Numbered from the stretch's first letter, positions 23,907 to 32,028 are shown. The stretch: DNA of 64,000 nt from Amnibacterium sp. CER49 (GCF_029846255.1 NZ_JARVWQ010000001.1:1612001-1676000), one strand, 5' to 3'. The notes: generated by a model not told the origin, from the sequence alone. A program made the numbers and translations.

Positions 23907-24290
23907 ATGCTCGTGCTGACCAGGAAGAAGGGTGAGCGGGTCCTCATCGGCGAGGACATCGTCATCACCCTGATCGACATCCGCGGCGACGGCGTGCGCA
24001 TCGGCTTCGACGCCCCGCGCGGCGTGCCGATCCAGCGGGCCGAGGTGCTCGCCGCGGTGACCGAGGCGAACACGCAGGCCGCCGGCACCACCGCCGACGC
24101 CGGCGACCGGCTCGTCGGGCTGCTCGCCGCGGCCGCCCGCCCGGAGGGCGAGCCGCGCCGGCGCGCGGCGGAGCAGGCGCCAGAGGCGCAGCAGCCGGCG
24201 TCGTCGCAGCAGCCGGCGTCGTCGCAGCAGCCGCCCGCCCCGCGGCCTCGCGGCGGCACCCCGAAGCCCACCCCGCCGAAGCGCCCCTGA
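23907..24290 (+). CDS. csrA: Carbon storage regulator CsrA with long C-terminal tail
   Basis: The first 60 residues are a standard CsrA (MLVLTRKKGERVLIGEDIVI, GDGVRIGFDAPRGVPIQR). CsrA is an RNA-binding dimer that represses translation at GGA sites and controls flagellin production with FliW in many Gram-positive bacteria. The protein is 127 residues long, about twice normal. The extra part is Ala/Gln/Pro-rich, with the tandem repeat QQPASS from an 18-bp duplication at 24189-24233. The ATG follows CAGGGGAGGA. fliW is not in the window. A two-way terminator follows. Confidence 0.93.
   Translation: MLVLTRKKGERVLIGEDIVITLIDIRGDGVRIGFDAPRGVPIQRAEVLAAVTEANTQAAGTTADAGDRLVGLLAAAARPEGEPRRRAAEQAPEAQQPASSQQPASSQQPPAPRPRGGTPKPTPPKRP
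24189..24233 (+). repeat. 18-bp tandem repeat in the csrA tail
   Basis: CAGCAGCCGGCGTCGTCG occurs twice and a half in a row (24189-24206, 24207-24224 and the first 9 bases again), encoding QQPASS repeats in the C-terminal extension of CsrA. The copies are identical, suggesting recent slippage. Confidence 0.9.
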
Positions 24291-24328
24291 CCCGGCTCCT
24301 CCCGGAACCGGGCGACTTCGGACATCCC

Positions 24329-24365
24329 GGGCGTCGTTCCGCGCCCGCTTCGTCGGAACGCGCCC
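24329..24365. terminator. Hairpin between convergent csrA and S33 peptidase genes
   Basis: GGGCG-t-CGTTCCG pairs with CGGAACG-CGCCC, giving a 12-bp stem with a one-base bulge and a 12-nt loop. It lies in the 89-bp gap between two convergent genes and can serve both strands. Confidence 0.7.
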
Positions 24366-24379
24366 GCATCCCGCAGGGG

Positions 24380-25675
24380 TCAGGAGGGCAGCGGGCCGCC
24401 CCGCTCGTCGACGAGCTGCAGCAGGCGGCGCACCACGCGGTCGTCGCTCGCGCGGATGCCGTCGTGCTCCCACTCGTTCGTCACCCACGCCTGCGCGTTG
24501 CCGACGGCCGCCGCGGTCTCGAGCTGCAGGTCCGCCGGCACGTAGAGGTCGTCGTGGTACACCGCGGCGGCGAGCGGCACCTCGTTCGCGGCGAGCCGCT
24601 CGCGGTCGTACAGCGGCGTCCAGTCGGAGAACCCCGCGAGCGCCTGGACCGCGGCCCGGAAGGGCTTCAGCAGCCGGATCTCCTCGAACATCCAGGGGTA
24701 CATCATCTCTCCGGTGAACCTCAGCGGGCGGGCGTCGGAGGCGAACTCCGGGTGCCGCGCGTGCTCCGCCGCGGCCGCCCACGCGGTCGGGCCGGAGTCG
24801 GGGTCGCCGTAGATCGCCTCCTGCAGGGCCGCCCAGAGCGGGCCGTCCGCGAACGAGGTCCAGCTGAGCACCTCGGCGAGGAAGGTGTCGGAGAAGGTGC
24901 CGCCCGTGCCGGTGAGCGCCTCGTCGACGAGCCAGTGCAGCTCCTCGAAGCCCGGCCCCATGCCGAACCCGTTGCCGAGGTGCTGGAAGCGGTGCACGGT
25001 CAGCCGGTCGCCGTCGGGCAGCCGCACGTCCTCGGCGGCGAGGCGGTCGGCGATCCGGCCGATGAGCGCGACGTCGTCCGGGTGGCGCCGCTCGTACTCG
25101 CGGTTCTTCGCGAGCGCCCGCGGGTAGGTGCGCCGGTACACCTCGGCGGCGCTCGGCCGCACGGAGGCGAGGCCGCCGGTCACGAGGCACGACGCGAGCG
25201 CCTCGGGCGCCATCGAGAGGTAGGTGAGGGTGAGGAAGCCGCCGTAGCTCTGCCCGAGCGTCGACCAGCGGCGCCCGCCGTAGACGGTGCGGCGGAGGTG
25301 CTCGGCGTCGCGGATGATCGAGTCGCCCCGGAAGCGGCGGAGGTACGCCGCTCCCGCCTCGCCCGAGTCGAACCCGGCCATCCGGGCGCCGTCGACGCGC
25401 GTGCTGCGGCCCGTGCCGCGCTGGTCGAGCAGGACGACGCGGTACCGCTCGAGCAGCGCGCCGAGCCAGCCGGAGGCGTCGAGGGGCCGCGGCGACTTGC
25501 CGCCGGGGCCGCCCTGCAGGAACAGCAGCAGCGGGAGCTCATCGCGGGTGCGGTGCGCGGCGACGACCTCGCGGGCGAACACGTCGATCGTCGGGCCGTC
25601 GGGGTCCCCCGCCCAGTCGAGCGGGACGGACACGGTGTGCTCGGTGACGGCGAGACCGGGGATCGACGAGGCCAT
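24380..25675 (-). CDS. Alpha/beta hydrolase, proline iminopeptidase-like (S33)
   Basis: The product has 431 residues. Family features are LLLFLQGGPGGKSP (oxyanion GGPGG at 55-59), LLDQRGTGRST at about 82-92, and the nucleophile elbow GQSYGGF (S143). A lid domain with many Trp/Phe residues follows, and the C-terminal region ends in WEHDGIRASD, which supplies the catalytic His. Proline iminopeptidases release N-terminal proline from peptides in the cytoplasm. The start ATG (25673-25675) lies 29 bp from the divergent M20 gene. Upstream, CAGGAT ends 6 nt before the ATG, so it may be leaderless, although AGGATGAGG could also act as a ribosome binding site. Confidence 0.87.
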   Translation of the reverse strand: MASSIPGLAVTEHTVSVPLDWAGDPDGPTIDVFAREVVAAHRTRDELPLLLFLQGGPGGKSPRPLDASGWLGALLERYRVVLLDQRGTGRSTRVDGARMAGFDSGEAGAAYLRRFRGDSIIRDAEHLRRTVYGGRRWSTLGQSYGGFLTLTYLSMAPEALASCLVTGGLASVRPSAAEVYRRTYPRALAKNREYERRHPDDVALIGRIADRLAAEDVRLPDGDRLTVHRFQHLGNGFGMGPGFEELHWLVDEALTGTGGTFSDTFLAEVLSWTSFADGPLWAALQEAIYGDPDSGPTAWAAAAEHARHPEFASDARPLRFTGEMMYPWMFEEIRLLKPFRAAVQALAGFSDWTPLYDRERLAANEVPLAAAVYHDDLYVPADLQLETAAAVGNAQAWVTNEWEHDGIRASDDRVVRRLLQLVDERGGPLPS

Positions 25676-25681
25676 GGCCTC

Positions 25682-25687
25682 ATCCTG
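25682..25687 (-). promoter_or_regulatory. Possible -10 box of the S33 peptidase gene
   Basis: On the minus strand CAGGAT ends 6 nt before the ATG at 25675, the leaderless spacing. The hexamer departs from TAnnnT at its first base, and an overlapping purine-rich AGGATGAGG is an alternative reading as a ribosome binding site. Confidence 0.35.
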
Positions 25688-25692
25688 GCCGC

Positions 25693-25698
25693 TAGCGT
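25693..25698 (+). promoter_or_regulatory. -10 box of a putative leaderless promoter for the M20 peptidase
   Basis: TAGCGT ends exactly 6 nt before the ATG at 25705, and no ribosome binding site lies between. The same hexamer at the same distance precedes the genes starting at 45775 and 49129. Confidence 0.65.
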
Positions 25699-25704
25699 CG
25701 CGGC

Positions 25705-27000
25705 ATGACGACCGCGGCCGAGCACCTCGGGGAGCTGCTGCGGATCCCGACCGTCTCCCGCGCCGAGGGTCGCGACGAGGGCGCGTTCGCCGCGTTCCGG
25801 GCGGCGCTGGAGCGGCTCTACCCACGGACGTTCGGAGCGCTCGAGGTCGAGGAGGTCGCCGCCCGGGCGCTGCTGCTCACCTGGCGCGGCGGCCCGGGGC
25901 GTCCGGTGGTGCTCATGGCGCACGGCGACGTCGTGCCGGTCGACGGCCAGGCGTGGTCGCGGAACCCGTTCGGCGGCGCGATCGAGGGCGGGGCGGTGCA
26001 CGGCCGGGGCGCGCTCGACGACAAGGGCGCCCTCGTCGCGGTGCTCGAGGCGGTCGAGTCGCTGCTCGGCGACGGGACGGCGCCGAGCGGCGACGTGCTC
26101 GTCTCCATCGGGCTCGACGAGGAGGTCGGCGGCGCGGGCGCCCGAGCCGTCGCGGCCCTGCTCGCGGAGCGCGGCATCGACCCCGAGCTCGTGCTCGACG
26201 AGGGCGGCGCGGTCGTCACGGGGATGGTGCCGGGCGTGCGGGGTCCGCTCGCGCTCGTCGGCCTCACCGAGAAGAGCGTCGCCAGGGTGCGCCTCGTCGC
26301 GTCCGCGACGGCGGGGCACGCCTCGGCACCCGCGCGGGGGAGCGCGACGGCCCGGCTCGCCCGCGCCCTGCTCCGGATCGAGCGTCGCCCCGCGCCTGCC
26401 CGCACGAACCCGGCCCTCACCGCGATGGTGGCCGCGCTCGGCCCCCGGCTGCCCCGGCCACTCGCGGCCCTGCCACCCGCCCGGACCGCGGCGCTGCTCG
26501 CACCGGTGCTCGGCCGGGCCGGCGGCCTGCCCGCGGCGCTCGTGCGCACGACGGTCGCCGTCACCGGGCTCGCCGCCGGCACGGCCGCCAACGTGCTGCC
26601 CGGTACCGCGGAGGCCCGCCTGAACGTGCGGATCGCGCCCGGCGACTCGGTCGAGCAGGTGCTGCGGCGCCTGCGCCGCGTGGTGCGCGACCGGGCGGTC
26701 GCCGTCGAGCTCGATGACGGGGCCGATCCCGCGCCGCCGTCGCCGGCCGAGGGCGAGGGCTGGGACCGGCTCACCCGGGCGCTCGCCGTCTCGCACCCGC
26801 GGGCGACCGCCGTGCCGTACCTGATGGTGCAGGCGAGCGACGCCCGCTTCTTCGCCGAGCGCTGGCGGCCCGTCTACCGGTTCGCCCCGTTCGCGATCGA
26901 CCGCGACGAGCTCGCGAGCATCCACGGGACCGACGAGCGGCTGCGCGTCGACGCGCTCGAAGCCGGGGTCGCGTTCTTCCGGGCGCTCCTCACCGGCTGA
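25705..27000 (+). CDS. M20 family metallopeptidase (carboxypeptidase/PM20D1-like)
   Basis: The product has 431 residues. Metal-binding signatures of clan MH are present: VVLMAHGDVVPVDG (H73, D75), HGRGALDDKGALVAVLEAVE, and SIGLDEEVGGAGARAV with the catalytic and bridging Glu pair. A dimerisation domain follows (GHASAPARGSATARLA...), and the C-terminus has the third histidine near ASIHGTDERL. This subgroup resembles carboxypeptidase S and PM20D1, which hydrolyse N-acyl amino acids or small peptides; the actual substrate is unknown. It is divergent from the S33 peptidase, and both may serve peptide use. Confidence 0.88.
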   Translation: MTTAAEHLGELLRIPTVSRAEGRDEGAFAAFRAALERLYPRTFGALEVEEVAARALLLTWRGGPGRPVVLMAHGDVVPVDGQAWSRNPFGGAIEGGAVHGRGALDDKGALVAVLEAVESLLGDGTAPSGDVLVSIGLDEEVGGAGARAVAALLAERGIDPELVLDEGGAVVTGMVPGVRGPLALVGLTEKSVARVRLVASATAGHASAPARGSATARLARALLRIERRPAPARTNPALTAMVAALGPRLPRPLAALPPARTAALLAPVLGRAGGLPAALVRTTVAVTGLAAGTAANVLPGTAEARLNVRIAPGDSVEQVLRRLRRVVRDRAVAVELDDGADPAPPSPAEGEGWDRLTRALAVSHPRATAVPYLMVQASDARFFAERWRPVYRFAPFAIDRDELASIHGTDERLRVDALEAGVAFFRALLTG

Positions 27001-27042
27001 CCGCTTCCGCGCCCCGGATCCCCTGGCCCCCGCCCGCGGGCG

Positions 27043-27086
27043 CCCCGGACTGGGGAATGCCTCGATCCGCGAGCCATCTCTACGGT
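27043..27086 (+). promoter_or_regulatory. Putative promoter region of pilB-pilT-pilC
   Basis: CCCC-GGACT-GGGG (27043-27055) is followed by TACGGT at 27081-27086. The hexamer begins 26 bp after the end of the G-tract, exactly the distance seen before pilA. The tract is followed by AA rather than TC, so it is a weaker match to the motility motif. A leader of about 60 nt with GGGGAGGG precedes the pilB ATG. Confidence 0.4.
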
Positions 27087-27152
27087 AGGCGGACCGGGCA
27101 TCCATGCTCGGTGCACGCCGGGGGGCGTGAGGCCGGCGGGGAGGGCCGAACC

Positions 27153-28679
27153 ATGTCGATGATCGACGCGACCGACACGAGCACGTTCGGGGTGCCGCTC
27201 GTCGAGCTGCTCGACTACCCCGTGGACCGCGAGGCCGCGCTCAGCGTGAGCGCCTCGCTCTGCCGCCGCCACCGCCTGCTGCCGATCGCCCGCGAGGGCG
27301 GCACCCTCGTCGTCGCGATGGCCGACCCGGACGACATCGTCGCGCTCGACGACGTCGCCGCCGCCACCCGCGCCCGGGTGCGCCGCGTGCAGGCCGCGCC
27401 CGACGACCTCGCCGCCGCGATCGACCGCTACCACCGCGCCGACGACGAGCTCTCGGACCTCTCCACCGTGCTCACCGAGCAGAGCGACGCCGCAGCGGAC
27501 CTCTCGGGCGACGTGCCCGAGGACGACGACGCGCCGATCGTCCGCTTCGTGAACCTGCTCATCTCGCAGGCGATCCAGGACCGCGCGTCCGACATCCACG
27601 TCGAGCCGGGGGAGACCGCGCTCCGCGTCCGCTACCGCATCGACGGGGTGCTCTCCGAGACGCAGTCCGTCTCGACCTCGATCCAGGCCGGCGTCATCTC
27701 GCGCCTGAAGATCATGGCCGACCTCGACATCGCCGAGCGCCGCCGCCCGCAGGACGGCCGCATCGCCGTGCTGCACGAGGGGCGCAAGATCGACCTCCGC
27801 GTCGCGACGCTGCCGACCGTGCACGGCGAGAAGGTCGTCATGCGGATCCTCGACACGAGCGGCAGCGCCCGCACGATCGGCGACCTGAACATGCTCGGCC
27901 GCAACCTCGCCGCGTTCCGTGCCGGCTACACGCGACCCAACGGCATGATCCTCGTCACGGGCCCGACCGGCTCCGGCAAGTCGACGACCCTGTACACGGC
28001 CGTGCAGGAGGTCTCGAACCCGCGCGTCAACGTGATCACCGTCGAGGACCCGGTGGAGTACCGGATGCCCGGCATCAACCAGGTGCAGGTGAACCCGAAG
28101 GCGGGCCTCACGTTCGCGTCGGCGCTGCGGAGCATCCTCCGCAGCGACCCTGACGTCGTGCTGATCGGTGAGATCCGCGACGAGGAGACCGCGCAGATCG
28201 CGATCGAGGCGGCCCTCACCGGTCACCTCGTGCTCTCGACCCTGCACACGAACGACGCGCCCTCCGCCGTCACGCGCCTCGTCGAGATGGGCATCGAGCC
28301 CTACCTCGTCAGCTCCGCGCTCGTCACCGTCGTCGCCCAGCGCCTCGCGCGCCGGCTCTGCGACCGCTGCAAGAAGCCCACCACCTACGACGAGGACTAC
28401 CTCGCGAAGATCGGCCTGCTCATCGAGGAGGACGAGACGGTCTACGTGCCGGTCGGCTGCACCTCGTGCGCGCACACCGGCTACCGCGGCCGCGTCGCCA
28501 TCCACGAGGTCATGACGGTCTCCGAGGAGATCGAGCGGCAGGTCGTCGAGCGCGCCACGGCGTCCGAGATCGGCCGCACCGCCATCGCGCAGGGGATGAT
28601 CTCGCTCCGCCAGGACGGCTGGAACAAGGTCTGCCTCGGCCTCACCTCCATCGAAGAGGTGCTCCGCGTCATCGTCTGA
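27153..28679 (+). CDS. pilB: Type IV pilus assembly ATPase PilB
   Basis: PilB is the hexameric ATPase that drives pilus extension. The protein has 508 residues. The N-terminal T2SSE_N domain spans about 1-110. The ATPase core has Walker A GPTGSGKST at about 270-278, the Asp box ITVEDPVEYRMPGINQVQVN, Walker B DPDVVLIGEIRDEETAQIAI and the His box GHLVLSTLHTNDAPSA. A tetracysteine zinc motif is visible in CDRCKK and GCTSCAHTGYRGR. The ATG at 27153 follows GGGGAGGG; a second ATG six bases later is possible. It begins the pilB-pilT-pilC operon. Confidence 0.96.
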   Translation: MSMIDATDTSTFGVPLVELLDYPVDREAALSVSASLCRRHRLLPIAREGGTLVVAMADPDDIVALDDVAAATRARVRRVQAAPDDLAAAIDRYHRADDELSDLSTVLTEQSDAAADLSGDVPEDDDAPIVRFVNLLISQAIQDRASDIHVEPGETALRVRYRIDGVLSETQSVSTSIQAGVISRLKIMADLDIAERRRPQDGRIAVLHEGRKIDLRVATLPTVHGEKVVMRILDTSGSARTIGDLNMLGRNLAAFRAGYTRPNGMILVTGPTGSGKSTTLYTAVQEVSNPRVNVITVEDPVEYRMPGINQVQVNPKAGLTFASALRSILRSDPDVVLIGEIRDEETAQIAIEAALTGHLVLSTLHTNDAPSAVTRLVEMGIEPYLVSSALVTVVAQRLARRLCDRCKKPTTYDEDYLAKIGLLIEEDETVYVPVGCTSCAHTGYRGRVAIHEVMTVSEEIERQVVERATASEIGRTAIAQGMISLRQDGWNKVCLGLTSIEEVLRVIV

Positions 28680-28712
28680 CGACAGGAGCGCCACCACCTA
28701 CCGGGAACCGCA

Positions 28713-29870
28713 ATGGACCGCACCACCCCTGCCGAGGGCGACACGAGCCGCCTCGACCGCGCCCTGACGGCGGTCGTCGAGCTCGGCGCCTCCGACCTCC
28801 ACGTCGCCGCCGGGCGCCCGCCCGCCGTGCGCCTCGCCGGCTCGCTGCAGCCGCTCGACACGAGCGACGTGTGGAGCGCCGACGACGTCCGCGCGATCGT
28901 CGGCTCCGCGATGACGGAGGCGCAGCGCGACCGCTTCGAGCGCGACCTCGAGCTCGACTTCGCCTACACGCTCTCGGCCGACGCCCGCTTCCGCGTGAAC
29001 GTGTACCGGCAGCGCGACGCGTGGGGCGCGGCGTTCCGCCTCATCCCCACGAAGATCAAGTCGCTCGACGACCTCGGGCTGCCCGAGTCGATCGGCCACT
29101 TCGCCGACCTGCCGCGCGGCCTCGTGCTCGTCACCGGCCCCACGGGCTCCGGCAAGTCGACGACGCTCGCCGCGCTCATCGACCGCGCGAACGAGCGCCG
29201 CGCCGACCACATCATGACGATCGAGGACCCGATCGAGTTCGTGCACACGAGCAAGCGGGCCCTCGTGAACCAGCGCGAGGTCGGCACCGACACCATGAGC
29301 TTCACGAACGCGCTGAAGCACGTGCTGCGCCAGGACCCCGACATCATCCTGCTCGGCGAGCTCCGCGACCTCGAGTCGATCTCGGTCGCCCTCACCGCGG
29401 CGGAGACCGGCCACCTCGTGTTCGCGACGCTCCACACGTCCGACGCGTCGCAGTCGATCGACCGCATGATCGACGTGTTCCCCGCGCACCAGCAGCAGCA
29501 GGTGCGCATGCAGCTCTCGCTGACGCTGCAGGGTGTCGTGTGCCAGACCCTCGTGCCCCGCGCGAGCGGCGTCGGCCGCGCCGTCGCCGCCGAGGTGCTG
29601 AAGATCACGCCCGCCGTCGCGAACCTCATCCGCGCCGGCAAGACGAGCCAGATCCTCACGGCCATGCAGACCGGCATGGACGTCGGCATGCAGACCATGG
29701 ACCAGCACCTCGCGCAGCTCGTCGCCGAGGGCGTCGTCACGCACGACGCCGCCGAGGCGAAGGTGCACGACCTCGCGTCGTTCAGCCAGCTCGTCGGCCG
29801 GCCGAAGATCGGCTCGCTCGACGACGACCTCGAGGGCTTCGGCCGCGCCCGGAAGCCGGTGCTCGCGTGA
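28713..29870 (+). CDS. pilT: Type IV pilus retraction ATPase PilT
   Basis: PilT powers pilus retraction and twitching. The protein has 385 residues, near the usual 345-380. It has GASDLHVAAGRPPAVRLAG at the N-terminus, Walker A GPTGSGKST at about 142-150, HIMTIEDPIEFVHTSKRALV, Walker B DPDIILLGELRDLESISVAL and the His box GHLVFATLHTSDASQSIDR. The AIRAGK-like C-terminal motif is present as NLIRAGKTSQI. Presence of PilT means the pili are probably retractile, not only a secretion or DNA-uptake pseudopilus. It overlaps pilC by four bases. Confidence 0.96.
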   Translation: MDRTTPAEGDTSRLDRALTAVVELGASDLHVAAGRPPAVRLAGSLQPLDTSDVWSADDVRAIVGSAMTEAQRDRFERDLELDFAYTLSADARFRVNVYRQRDAWGAAFRLIPTKIKSLDDLGLPESIGHFADLPRGLVLVTGPTGSGKSTTLAALIDRANERRADHIMTIEDPIEFVHTSKRALVNQREVGTDTMSFTNALKHVLRQDPDIILLGELRDLESISVALTAAETGHLVFATLHTSDASQSIDRMIDVFPAHQQQQVRMQLSLTLQGVVCQTLVPRASGVGRAVAAEVLKITPAVANLIRAGKTSQILTAMQTGMDVGMQTMDQHLAQLVAEGVVTHDAAEAKVHDLASFSQLVGRPKIGSLDDDLEGFGRARKPVLA

Positions 29871-31108
29871 GCGCCACCGCCGTCGGCGCGCGCACGTTCG
29901 CGCACCGCAGCCGCGACATCGGCGGCCGCCTCGTCAAGGGCTTCGTCGAGGCGCCGAGCGAGACCGTCGCCGTCGCGCGCCTGCACGGCATGGGCCTCTC
30001 GCCCGTGTCCGTGCAGGAGCGGATCGCGGGCACCGGGTTCGACCGCGAGATCGAGATCCCGCTGCTCACCAAGAAGGTGAAGATCGGCGACCTCGCGGGC
30101 TCGTCGCGGCAGCTCGCCACGATGACGGCCGCCGGTCTGCCGCTGCTGCGCTCCATCACGATCGTCGGCGAGCAGACGTCGAACCCGAAGCTCGCCGCCG
30201 TGCTGCAGGACGTGGCCCGCGAGGTCGAGACCGGCAGCAACCTCTCCGACGCGCTCGCCCACCACCCGCTCGAGATCCCGCCGATCATGGTGAGCATGCT
30301 CCGTGCGGGGGAGACCGGCGGCTTCCTCGACACCGCGCTCAACTCGGTCGCGACGACCTTCGAGAAGGAGGCGAAGCTCAAGGCCACGATCAAGTCGGCG
30401 ATGACCTACCCGATCGCGGTGCTCGCGATCGCGCTCATCGCCGTGATCGCGATGCTGATCTTCATCGTCCCGATCTTCAAGAACATGTTCGCGCAGTTCG
30501 GCGGCCAGCTGCCGCTGCCGACCGAGATCCTCGTGGTCCTGTCGGACCAGATGTGGTGGATCCTGCCGGTGCTCCTCGTCGCGTTCTTCGCGGCGTCGAT
30601 GTACTACAAGGCGCGGAAGGACACGGAGGGCTTCCGCCGCCGGGTGCATCCGCTGCTGCTGCGCGTGCCGATCTTCGGCCCGCTCATGGGCAAGGTGGCG
30701 GTCGCCCGCTTCGCGCGGAACCTCTCGAACATGACCGCCGCCGGCGTGCCGCTCCTGCGGGCGCTCGCGGTCGTCGGGCAGACCTCGGGCAACTACGTGC
30801 TCGAGCGCGCGTCGGACCGCGTCGCCGAATCGGTGCGGCTCGGGCGCAGCATGGCCGCGCCGCTGGCCGATGAGAAGCTGTTCCCGCCGATGGTCGTGCA
30901 GATGATCGCCGTCGGCGAGGAGTCCGGCGCGATCGACGACATGCTCGCGAAGGTCGCGGACGTGTTCGACGACCAGGTCGAGGCCACCGCGAACGCCCTC
31001 ACGAGCCTCATCGAGCCGCTGCTCATCAGCGTGCTCGGCGTCGTGGTCGGCGGCATGGTCGTCGCCCTCTACCTGCCGATCTTCACGATCGCGAGCGTCG
31101 TCCACTAG
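29867..31108 (+). CDS. pilC: Type IV pilus inner-membrane platform protein PilC
   Basis: The product has 413 residues with two T2SSF domains (about 80-205 and 280-405). Both carry the family pattern: RQLATMTAAGLPLLRSITIV and VEVMSMLRAGE-like MVSMLRAGETGGFL in the first, NLSNMTAAGVPLLRALAVVG and MIAVGEESGAIDDML in the second. Three membrane helices are visible, including IAVIAMLIFIVPIFKNMF and the last near the C-terminus. PilC connects the ATPases to the growing pilus. The GTG overlaps the pilT stop. A very strong terminator follows. Confidence 0.96.
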   Translation: MSATAVGARTFAHRSRDIGGRLVKGFVEAPSETVAVARLHGMGLSPVSVQERIAGTGFDREIEIPLLTKKVKIGDLAGSSRQLATMTAAGLPLLRSITIVGEQTSNPKLAAVLQDVAREVETGSNLSDALAHHPLEIPPIMVSMLRAGETGGFLDTALNSVATTFEKEAKLKATIKSAMTYPIAVLAIALIAVIAMLIFIVPIFKNMFAQFGGQLPLPTEILVVLSDQMWWILPVLLVAFFAASMYYKARKDTEGFRRRVHPLLLRVPIFGPLMGKVAVARFARNLSNMTAAGVPLLRALAVVGQTSGNYVLERASDRVAESVRLGRSMAAPLADEKLFPPMVVQMIAVGEESGAIDDMLAKVADVFDDQVEATANALTSLIEPLLISVLGVVVGGMVVALYLPIFTIASVVH

Positions 31109-31125
31109 ACGCTCGACGAGAGCTC

Positions 31126-31166
31126 CCGGCGAGGCCGGGCACCCGCTCGCGGTGCCCGGCCTCGCC
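31126..31166 (+). terminator. Strong hairpin terminator after pilC
   Basis: There is a perfect 17-bp inverted repeat (left arm 31126-31142, right arm 31150-31166) with a 7-nt loop, starting 17 nt after the pilC stop. It separates pilB-pilT-pilC from pilA. Confidence 0.88.
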
Positions 31167-31345
31167 GTCGTCGTGCGCCTGGGGGAGGGGCGGGGGAGCG
31201 GCCGGCGGGAGGCGCCGGCGCTCCGCGCCCCCACTTCGGGGCGTTGCACCGCGCCGGCGCGGCGCGTCGTGATCCGCCGCTGGGCGCTGACGCCATGCTG
31301 CTCCGACCGGGCCCGGGCAAGGGGTGGACCGGTCGGGACACGGGG

Positions 31346-31423
31346 CCCCTCCAAGTGGGGTCGCGAACCTGAGGATTCGCCCCCTTACGGGGTCTGATCA
31401 GGCACTTTCCCCGCGCGTAGCGT
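31346..31423 (+). promoter_or_regulatory. Putative pilA promoter with two G-tract palindromes
   Basis: CCCC-N7-GGGGTC (31346-31362) and CCCC-TTAC-GGGGTC (31381-31394) have G-tracts 32 bp apart, about three helical turns. TAGCGT at 31418-31423 begins 26 bp after the end of the second tract and is a good TAnnnT -10 box. The hexamer 17 bp upstream (TGATCA) is a poor -35. The layout fits an activator bound at the G-tracts. The same motif type lies before the pilB, flgB, flbD and flhA genes. Confidence 0.5.
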
Positions 31424-31498
31424 GTACCCCGACGAGTTCCCGGTGGATCCGGGGACCCGGAACCACCTCATCCACCGAGAAGAGAAACCAGACCCGTC

Positions 31499-31954
31499 AT
31501 GTCCATCTCCACCGCCCTCGAGGCCCGCCGCGACGCCCTGCGCGACCGCGAGGCCGGCTTCACCCTCATCGAGCTCCTGGTCGTCGTGATCATCATCGGC
31601 GTCCTCGCCGCGATCGCGATCCCGGTCTACCTCGGCGTGCAGAACAGCGCCAAGGACTCGGCCGCCAAGTCGGACCTCACGAACGACAAGGTCGCCGTCG
31701 TCGCCGCCTCGACGAACAACAACGGCACCCTGCCCGCGACCGGCGCGACCGGTGCGACCGCCGTCGGCGGCTCGACCCTCGCCTCGTACGGCTGGACCAC
31801 GTCCACCGGCACCACGGCCACCACCTACACGCTGAGCGCGTCGGGCACGGCCTTCTGCATCGTCGAGACGAGCGCCGCCGGCAACCAGTTCTCGATCACC
31901 CGCTCCGGGTCGGTCGCCTCCGGCGCCTGCCCCGCTGCCGACACCAACTGGTAG
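31499..31954 (+). CDS. pilA: Major type IV pilin PilA
   Basis: The product is a 151-residue prepilin. The 20-residue charged leader ends in Gly, and the peptidase site is EAG|FTLIELLVVV with Phe at +1 and the essential Glu at +5. A long hydrophobic N-terminal helix follows (VVIIIGVLAAIAIPVYLGV). The C-terminal domain is small, Thr/Ala/Gly-rich, with two cysteines (FCIVETS and SGACPAAD) that can form the D-loop disulfide. It has its own promoter region and is followed by a strong terminator, as expected for the most abundant subunit. Confidence 0.95.
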   Translation: MSISTALEARRDALRDREAGFTLIELLVVVIIIGVLAAIAIPVYLGVQNSAKDSAAKSDLTNDKVAVVAASTNNNGTLPATGATGATAVGGSTLASYGWTTSTGTTATTYTLSASGTAFCIVETSAAGNQFSITRSGSVASGACPAADTNW

Positions 31955-31967
31955 TCGGAACCCTCTC

Positions 31968-31995
31968 CGGTGGGCGGCCTCACGGCCGCCCACCG
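31968..31995 (+). terminator. Intrinsic terminator after pilA
   Basis: There is a perfect 12-bp stem (CGGTGGGCGGCC and its complement) with a TCAC tetraloop, followed at once by the pyrimidine-rich TTCCTTTCGTCC. It is one of the few hairpins in the window with a T-rich tail. It probably lets most transcripts end after pilA, leaving low readthrough into the minor pilin genes. Confidence 0.85.
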
Positions 31996-32028
31996 TTCCT
32001 TTCGTCCAAGCACGTGTCGAGGATCGCG

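Larger units (their letters stand above)
31109..31498 (+). other. 390-bp spacer between pilC and pilA
   Basis: The spacer holds the pilC terminator (31126-31166), a GC-rich stretch with several short palindromes (31190-31275) and one CCCCC-ACTTC-GGGG copy at 31228-31241. The pilA control region (31346-31423) and an approximately 75-nt leader with GAGAAGAGAA before the pilA ATG follow. No convincing gene is present on either strand. Confidence 0.7.
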
